Shown: piece by piece, positions 5,291 to 9,773 of the stretch | How positions within the stretch are numbered: the first letter of the stretch is position 1 | Layout of the letters: each line of letters opens with the position of its first letter | Source: an uncultured Lachnospiraceae bacterium | Lineage (GTDB): Bacteria > Bacillota > Clostridia > Lachnospirales > Lachnospiraceae | DNA length: 9,773 nt | Reading direction: 5' to 3' | Assembly: GCA_900557385.1 (NCBI GenBank) | Contig: USSP01000046.1 | Span: 1 to 9,773, forward strand | Made by a program: the position numbers and the translations under genes | Notes under the pieces: generated by a model | Database searches by the model: none | What the model was told of the DNA's origin: nothing | The model's input: the letters and a program-made list of their open reading frames with translations, nothing else

Positions 5291-5321
5291 GAGGGAGCCT
5301 GCCCTTGCGACAGGTTCCCTT
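5291..5321 (+). other. Intercistronic hairpin without a T-tract
   Basis: GAGGGAGCCTG (5291-5301) pairs with CAGGTTCCCTT (5311-5321) over 11 positions, including two G-U pairs, with a 9-nt loop. Only two T are at the 3' side, then AAACTG, so it is a poor intrinsic terminator. It sits 12 bases after the stop of the secreted-protein gene and may stabilise or process that part of the operon mRNA. Confidence 0.6.
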
Positions 5322-5365
5322 AAACTGTGTGAAACAAAAACAACGATAAGGGAGAAGGAAATCCT

Positions 5366-6157
5366 ATGAAGCTGTTTACGCAACAGGCAACACTTACTTC
5401 CCAATCCGTCTCCGTATATGAGAAAGCGGATACTTCGTCTGCCAATGTAGGACATTTAATCCTGGGAAATACCTTTGATCTGGAAGAAACCCTGACTGCA
5501 GAGGACGGTTCCACCTGGTACCGGATCACCCTGCATAATGGAATGCAGGGATACATACAGGGAGAGTTTACAACAGGAGAGACGAAACGACAGGAAGAGA
5601 CGACAGAAAATACCGTGTATGTCCAGACACTGGTGAGTGCCAACGTGCGGGCAGAGGCAGACATTAATTCGGTCAATATCGGTAAGATTGAAGTCCATCA
5701 ACAAGTGCCGGTACTGGATGAGGTACAGGATACCAACGGTGAAAACTGGTATCTGATCGAAGGAAGCTTTGAGGGGACTTCCCAGGGCTATATCAAAGCA
5801 AGTACAGCAGAACAGATTGCGGCAGAAACACCGGCGGATCCGGGAGAAAACACAGATACTGTGGAAACACCCGGGGAAACGGAAACGGTACCTACAACCG
5901 TACGGCGTGAGGTGAATGAAGATAGTCTGGATGGCAGTCACAGCCTGCTGGCACAGACCACCACTACGGAAGCTACAACATCGAATCCTACAGAGAACGC
6001 AACAGGCGGACTCTTTGCAATAGATCGTATTTTAATTCTGGTCATTCTGGCAGGAATTCTTGCGTTTATCACGGCGCAGCGTATATTCCACAAGATGCTC
6101 CGGGAAATCTTTGGAAGAAAGTTGAAAACAAATGATCGAAAAAGAAGAACTAAATGA
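5366..6157 (+). CDS. Double SH3b-domain protein with C-terminal membrane anchor
   Basis: The 263-aa protein holds two bacterial SH3-like domains, which commonly bind cell-wall peptides. The first is at about 8-69 (SVYEKADTSSANVGHLILGN ... WYRITLHNGMQGYI) and the second at about 85-146 (NVRAEADINSVNIGKI ... NWYLIEGSFEGTSQGYI). A Thr/Glu/Pro-rich linker (150-213) leads to one membrane helix (about 218-236, RILILVILAGILAFITA), followed by a strongly basic tail (239-263). The basic tail suggests the C-terminus is inside and the SH3b domains outside. There is no N-terminal signal peptide, and upstream sequence in all three frames offers none. GGGAGAAGG upstream supports the start. The last 26 bp overlap the next gene, suggesting coupled translation. 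Likely role: holding the EPS machinery near the wall (inferred). Confidence 0.85.
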   Translation: MKLFTQQATLTSQSVSVYEKADTSSANVGHLILGNTFDLEETLTAEDGSTWYRITLHNGMQGYIQGEFTTGETKRQEETTENTVYVQTLVSANVRAEADINSVNIGKIEVHQQVPVLDEVQDTNGENWYLIEGSFEGTSQGYIKASTAEQIAAETPADPGENTDTVETPGETETVPTTVRREVNEDSLDGSHSLLAQTTTTEATTSNPTENATGGLFAIDRILILVILAGILAFITAQRIFHKMLREIFGRKLKTNDRKRRTK

Positions 6158-7616
6158 TAAGGACTTACAGAGAATCTACCTCCAGGTCAACCAGGAGGAG
6201 GAAGAGGATGCGGTCGATCTGTTAAACGTGGCAGGACGCATGGGAAAAAAGAAAAAACTCTTTGGCTATATGCTCATGCTGGCAATCTGCACAGGGGTTG
6301 TCCTGGGTGCGCTGGTAACCGGCGTAAAAGCCCTGCTTGGAAGCACCTCCTATGCCAGTGCCGTCATTTCCTTCTCTTATGACGGAATCGACCAGGGGCA
6401 GGATCCCAACGGGGGAGCACTGGATGTGACCAAAATCAAATCCACACCCATCGTCAGCGCGGCACTGGAAACGCTTCAGATGGATAAAGTGGATGTGGAG
6501 GATGTGCGTAGTGCCCTGAAGATCACCGGTGTCATTCCGGACTCTGTGAAACAGGAAATCGCTGTCATTAACACCGTGGCAGAGGATGCCACCGAATACT
6601 ATACGAATATTTCCGACCTGGACTATTTCCCTTCCCAGTATGTGGTACGCCTGAACAAGCTGAAGAGCGTAAACGGGGAAAAGACCAACGAACTTTTAAA
6701 TGCCATATTAGCGGCCTACCGGGATTACTTCATGGACACCTATGCCAATACGGATGTGCTGTCCGTTTCCACCGGTGTGCTGAATTATGAAGACTATGAC
6801 TATCTCCAGGCGGCTGACATGCTGTCCAATCAGATCGATCTGATGAAAAACTATGTGGATGCCAGAGCAGAAGAGGCAGGAGCCTTCCGTGCCAACAGTA
6901 CCGGGCTTTCCTTCGGGGATCTGTCCAGCTCCATTGATACCATCAACACCCTGGATCTGGGAAACTTCATATCCTATGTACAGTCCCGGAATCTTACCAA
7001 GGATGCGGCAGTCCGGGTGGACTACTACCAGTACCAGATCGAGCAGTATAACCTGAAGCTTCAGGAGGTACAGGCACAGCTGTCCAACGTGGAGAAATCC
7101 ATCGCCGATTATGAAAAGGATCCGGTGATCGTCATGACCAACCAGGATTCCGTGACCACCACAGAACAGAAGAATGCCTACTATGATGAACTGGTGAAAC
7201 AGAAGCTTACACTGACGGAGCAGATCGCCTCCATCAATACCAGTTTGAATGAAAATTATACCCGCCTGAATGCACTGACGGATATTGTAAACGGTGGAAG
7301 TGAGGAAGAACTTGCCCATGCAGATACCCTGCTTGCCAATCTCATCGACACCATTAATTCCTGGGCTAAACTGGTACAGAATACCACGGAAGAATATTAC
7401 AACACCAGCCGTTATGCCGATGCTTATCAGATTTCCGTACCGGCACAGTATACTTCTACCGGCGGACTGGTCAGTGTGGCAAAGACCATGGTGATCTGTG
7501 TGGGAGTGCTGGTGCTGCTGGTAGTCCTGCTGTGGGGCTATGACGGACTGAAAGAGGAAATCAAAGCGGAGCGGAAAAGAAAGACCAAAACTACCGAGAA
7601 ACAGACGGAGGATTAA
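6132..7616 (+). CDS. Wzz-like polysaccharide co-polymerase (chain-length determinant)
   Basis: The 494-aa protein has the layout of a polysaccharide co-polymerase: a charged cytosolic start (1-42), a first membrane helix (about 43-66), a long extracellular region (about 67-445) and a second helix (about 447-468) followed by a basic tail (RKRKTKTTEK). The extracellular part contains long coiled-coil-prone helices, for example around 295-390 (YYQYQIEQYNLKLQEVQAQL, QKLTLTEQIASINTSLNENY). Members of this family set polymer length together with a Wzy polymerase. It has no fused tyrosine kinase, and no separate kinase gene is in the window. The start overlaps the SH3b gene by 26 bp and has only a weak GGAAG upstream, so translation is probably coupled. 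Sequence identity to known Wzz proteins is not obvious by eye; topology and neighbours carry the call. Confidence 0.8.
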   Translation: MIEKEELNDKDLQRIYLQVNQEEEEDAVDLLNVAGRMGKKKKLFGYMLMLAICTGVVLGALVTGVKALLGSTSYASAVISFSYDGIDQGQDPNGGALDVTKIKSTPIVSAALETLQMDKVDVEDVRSALKITGVIPDSVKQEIAVINTVAEDATEYYTNISDLDYFPSQYVVRLNKLKSVNGEKTNELLNAILAAYRDYFMDTYANTDVLSVSTGVLNYEDYDYLQAADMLSNQIDLMKNYVDARAEEAGAFRANSTGLSFGDLSSSIDTINTLDLGNFISYVQSRNLTKDAAVRVDYYQYQIEQYNLKLQEVQAQLSNVEKSIADYEKDPVIVMTNQDSVTTTEQKNAYYDELVKQKLTLTEQIASINTSLNENYTRLNALTDIVNGGSEEELAHADTLLANLIDTINSWAKLVQNTTEEYYNTSRYADAYQISVPAQYTSTGGLVSVAKTMVICVGVLVLLVVLLWGYDGLKEEIKAERKRKTKTTEKQTED

Positions 7617-7622
7617 ATTTCC

Positions 7623-8978
7623 ATGAAAGGAAAGCAGGATTTGATGCTGGAATTTATCAAATTCCTTGCGGGCTTTACAAATTGCATACTGTTTTCCTAT
7701 GTGTGGGTGCTCTATTACAATGACCAGGCGTTTTCTGCGCACTGGCTCACCGGAACGGCGGTGACCTGCGGTATTTATGTATTTCTGTACCTGTGCTTCA
7801 GCAGACTTTACCAGGCCTTTAAGATCGGTACCTGTCAGATTGGAGAACTGATTTTCTCCCAGATTCTTTCCTTTGGAATCGCAGATCTGATCATCTATGC
7901 AGAGTGCTGTCTCATGCATGGTGGTTATGTAAACCTGGTTCCGGGACTCTTTATTGCCGGATTGCAGATCCTCAGTTCTTCCCTGTGGATGCTGGGAGCA
8001 AAGCGGTATTTCATCGAGCATATTCCGGCGAAACGTACCTTACTGCTAAGCGGTCACAGGGAGCCGGAGAACAACCGTTTCTTCTGCGATAAGCTGACCA
8101 AAAAGCTGGGACATATGTTTGACATCCGGGAGATCCGGATCTGTGAGGAGAATATCTGCGAAATCTTGCAGGAACGGAAGGATGCCTTTGATACGGTGCT
8201 GCTTTATGATGTGCCGGCGCATTTGCGAAGCGGAATTCTCACCACCTGTGTGGAACTGGAAAAAGAAATCTATATGACACCTCGTATTGACGACATTTTC
8301 CTGTTGGGCTGTGAGGGAAAACATCTCATTGATACCCCCTTGATGCGTTACAGCATCAGTAAAAAGGGAAGAAGAGAGGCTTATCCCAGTAAACGACTTT
8401 GGGATATCGCCATCAGCGGTGTGCTGTTACTGATATGCTCCCCCATCATGGCACTGGTGGCACTTGCCATCAAGCTGGAAGATGGCGGACCGGTTATCTT
8501 CCGCCAGGATCGGGTAACCCTGCACGGAAAAGTATTCTCCATCTATAAATTCCGCAGCATGATTGTGGATGCGGAAAAAAACGGTGCCGTGATTCCCTGT
8601 AAGACCGGTGATCCAAGGATCACAAAAGTAGGACGGTTCATCCGTAAAACCCGACTGGACGAGCTGCCACAGCTCCTCAATATCCTGAAAGGAGATATGT
8701 CCATCGTGGGTCCCCGCCCGGAGCGGGTGGAGCATGTGGAGAAGTACACCGCGGAACTGCCGGAATTCACCGCCAGACTCCAGGTGCGGGGCGGTCTCAC
8801 CGGTTACGCCCAGGTCTACGGCAAATATAACACCTCAGCGGAGGACAAATTAAAACTCGACCTGCTGTACATCGAAAACATGTCCCTGTGGATGGACTTA
8901 AAGCTGGTGTTTCTCACCGTGAAGATTATGTTCATACCGGAGAGTACGGAAGGGTTTGGGGGAGAGGAAAGTGTTTAA
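7623..8978 (+). CDS. Initiating polyprenyl-phosphate glycosyl-1-phosphate transferase
   Basis: This membrane enzyme transfers a sugar-1-phosphate from a nucleotide sugar to undecaprenyl phosphate, the first step of EPS repeat-unit assembly. The 451-aa size is that of the long, WbaP/EpsL-like form. Membrane helices occupy about 8-130, a soluble linker runs to about 250, and the catalytic bacterial-sugar-transferase domain covers about 255-440. Its membrane entry segment is DIAISGVLLLICSPIMALVA (261-280). Motifs are FRQDRV (293-298), KVFSIYKFRSM (303-313), TRLDELPQLLN (343-353) with the Asp-Glu pair D346/E347, GDMSIVGPRPE (357-367) and RGGLTGYAQVYGKYN (389-403). GGAGG at the end of the upstream gene serves as ribosome binding site, and the gap is only six bases. 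The sugar (glucose, galactose or a diNAc-type sugar) cannot be told from the sequence. Confidence 0.95.
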   Translation: MKGKQDLMLEFIKFLAGFTNCILFSYVWVLYYNDQAFSAHWLTGTAVTCGIYVFLYLCFSRLYQAFKIGTCQIGELIFSQILSFGIADLIIYAECCLMHGGYVNLVPGLFIAGLQILSSSLWMLGAKRYFIEHIPAKRTLLLSGHREPENNRFFCDKLTKKLGHMFDIREIRICEENICEILQERKDAFDTVLLYDVPAHLRSGILTTCVELEKEIYMTPRIDDIFLLGCEGKHLIDTPLMRYSISKKGRREAYPSKRLWDIAISGVLLLICSPIMALVALAIKLEDGGPVIFRQDRVTLHGKVFSIYKFRSMIVDAEKNGAVIPCKTGDPRITKVGRFIRKTRLDELPQLLNILKGDMSIVGPRPERVEHVEKYTAELPEFTARLQVRGGLTGYAQVYGKYNTSAEDKLKLDLLYIENMSLWMDLKLVFLTVKIMFIPESTEGFGGEESV

Positions 8979-9004
8979 TTCGATAAAGTAGGAGTTATTA
9001 ATAA

Positions 9005-9773
9005 ATGAACTACAGTGTATTAATGTCAGTTTATGCGAAAGATAAATCCGATTATCTTATAACGGCAATTGAAAGTATGCTTAAACAAACTATAAAACCA
9101 GAACAATTTGTGATTGTACAAGATGGAACGGTTGGAGATGAAATACAGAATATTCTAAAACATTATGAAACAAAATATCCATCTTTGTTTACCATAGTCA
9201 GATTGAAGGAAAATGGTGGTTTAGCCAATGCTTTAAATCATGGACTACAGGAATGCAGAAATGAGTTAGTTGCAAGAATGGATGCGGATGACATTTCTTT
9301 ACCAGAACGGTGTGAGAAGGAATTAAAGAAGTTTGAAGAAAATCCGGAACTGGTGATTTGTGGGTGTAATATTGATGAATTCTATAAAACACCTGGGAAT
9401 GTCAAAACATCACGAGTTGTACCTTCCGACTATAAATCGATATTAAAATTTATGAGATTAAGACAGCCGTTTAATCATGCAACAGTAATTTATAAAAGGT
9501 CAAAAGTAGTAGAAACAGGTGGGTATATTCCACTACGGAGAAAAGAAGATTTTGATTTGTTTTCGAGAATGCTCGTAAATGGAAACTATGCGTTAAATAT
9601 TGATGAATCATTATATTTGTGTCGAGCAAACGAAGAAAATTATGCGAGAAGAAAAAGTTGGTTAAATTATAAAAATGCTATTTATGTGTATAGCAGACAT
9701 CTAAAAAGAAAAGGATGCAACATAGTAGATTTTTGTATTATAGTGTCTGCAGAAACTTTTTTTTTATTTTTAT
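9005..9773 (+). CDS. GT2 family glycosyltransferase, AmsE-like (partial, cut by window end)
   Basis: An ATG at 9005 with GGAG (8991-8994) upstream opens a frame that stays open to the window edge (256 codons). The start MNYSVLMSVYAKDKSDYL is typical of GT2 enzymes of the AmsE/EpsE kind, which add a sugar to the growing lipid-linked repeat unit. Family marks are VQDG (38-41), ENGGLANALNHGL (69-81), the metal-binding RMDADDISLPERC (91-103) with its DxD-type core, QPFNHATVIYKRS (154-166) and RKEDFDLFSRML (179-190) with the likely catalytic-base region ED. The end (FCIIVSAETFFLFL) is becoming hydrophobic, suggesting a membrane-linked C-terminus beyond the window. The gene is clearly more AT-rich than the EPS genes before it. 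Donor and acceptor sugars are unknown. Confidence 0.9.
   Translation, partial: MNYSVLMSVYAKDKSDYLITAIESMLKQTIKPEQFVIVQDGTVGDEIQNILKHYETKYPSLFTIVRLKENGGLANALNHGLQECRNELVARMDADDISLPERCEKELKKFEENPELVICGCNIDEFYKTPGNVKTSRVVPSDYKSILKFMRLRQPFNHATVIYKRSKVVETGGYIPLRRKEDFDLFSRMLVNGNYALNIDESLYLCRANEENYARRKSWLNYKNAIYVYSRHLKRKGCNIVDFCIIVSAETFFLFL

Noticed and set aside
5289..5369. Small open frame between the secreted-protein and SH3b genes as a lost signal peptide
   Set aside because: It starts at ATG 5289 and encodes a charged peptide without a hydrophobic core, with a start codon inside the hairpin, so it cannot supply the missing signal sequence.
5456..5941. Minus-strand open frames opposite the SH3b gene (also 5320-5676)
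   Set aside because: The plus-strand protein has two clear SH3b domains. The antisense products are Cys/Phe-rich with no family features.
6708..8021. Long minus-strand open frame (437 codons) opposite the co-polymerase and sugar transferase genes
   Set aside because: It lies fully antisense to two well-supported genes and crosses their boundary. Its product rich in His, Ile and Gly is what the reversed codons of those genes give, and it shows no family motif.

Overview
The window looks like a chromosomal segment of a Gram-positive Firmicute, most likely a gut Lachnospiraceae (Blautia/Roseburia/Dorea type). The evidence is strong AGGAGG-type ribosome binding sites, DegV and LCP families, a lipobox lipoprotein, A/T-flanked intrinsic terminators and moderate G+C with AT-rich islands. 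It divides into a defence/accessory part (1-1177), a housekeeping gene (1249-2133), a small regulatory block on the minus strand (2186-3204), and the start of an exopolysaccharide (EPS) or capsule operon on the plus strand (3381 to the end).

Left part: after the tail of an unidentified gene there is a near-consensus promoter (102-130). It drives a short structured RNA (about 137-204) with a C(UGCG)G-capped hairpin and a T-rich end. Next comes an AT-rich gene for an Abi_2 (AbiD/AbiF-like) HEPN protein with an R-X4-H RNase motif. This arrangement matches the AbiF-type RNA-antitoxin/HEPN-toxin layout and is the most interesting defence candidate here. A DegV lipid-binding protein follows; its ribosome binding site is buried in a long leader hairpin.

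Middle part: a 77-aa XRE-family HTH regulator and a small secreted lipoprotein are on the minus strand, each followed by a strong terminator hairpin. Three copies of a 19-bp palindrome, ATAACC-N7-GGTTAT with at most one mismatch, lie at the regulator promoter, upstream of the lipoprotein gene and inside the EPS operon promoter. At the regulator and EPS promoters the palindrome sits in the same register between -35 and -10. I infer that the XRE protein represses itself, the lipoprotein gene and the EPS operon through this operator.

Right part: the plus-strand genes are tightly spaced. In order they are an LCP-family ligase, an unrecognised secreted protein with no Arg, His or Trp, a two-SH3b protein with a C-terminal membrane anchor and no signal peptide, a Wzz-like polysaccharide co-polymerase, an initiating polyprenyl-phosphate glycosyl-1-phosphate transferase, and a GT2 (AmsE-like) glycosyltransferase cut by the window edge. 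Together they suggest: prime undecaprenyl phosphate with the first sugar, add further sugars (GT2 and genes beyond the window), control chain length (Wzz) and attach the polymer to peptidoglycan (LCP), with the SH3b and secreted proteins acting at the wall. Composition becomes AT-rich at the GT2 gene, typical of the exchangeable part of EPS loci.
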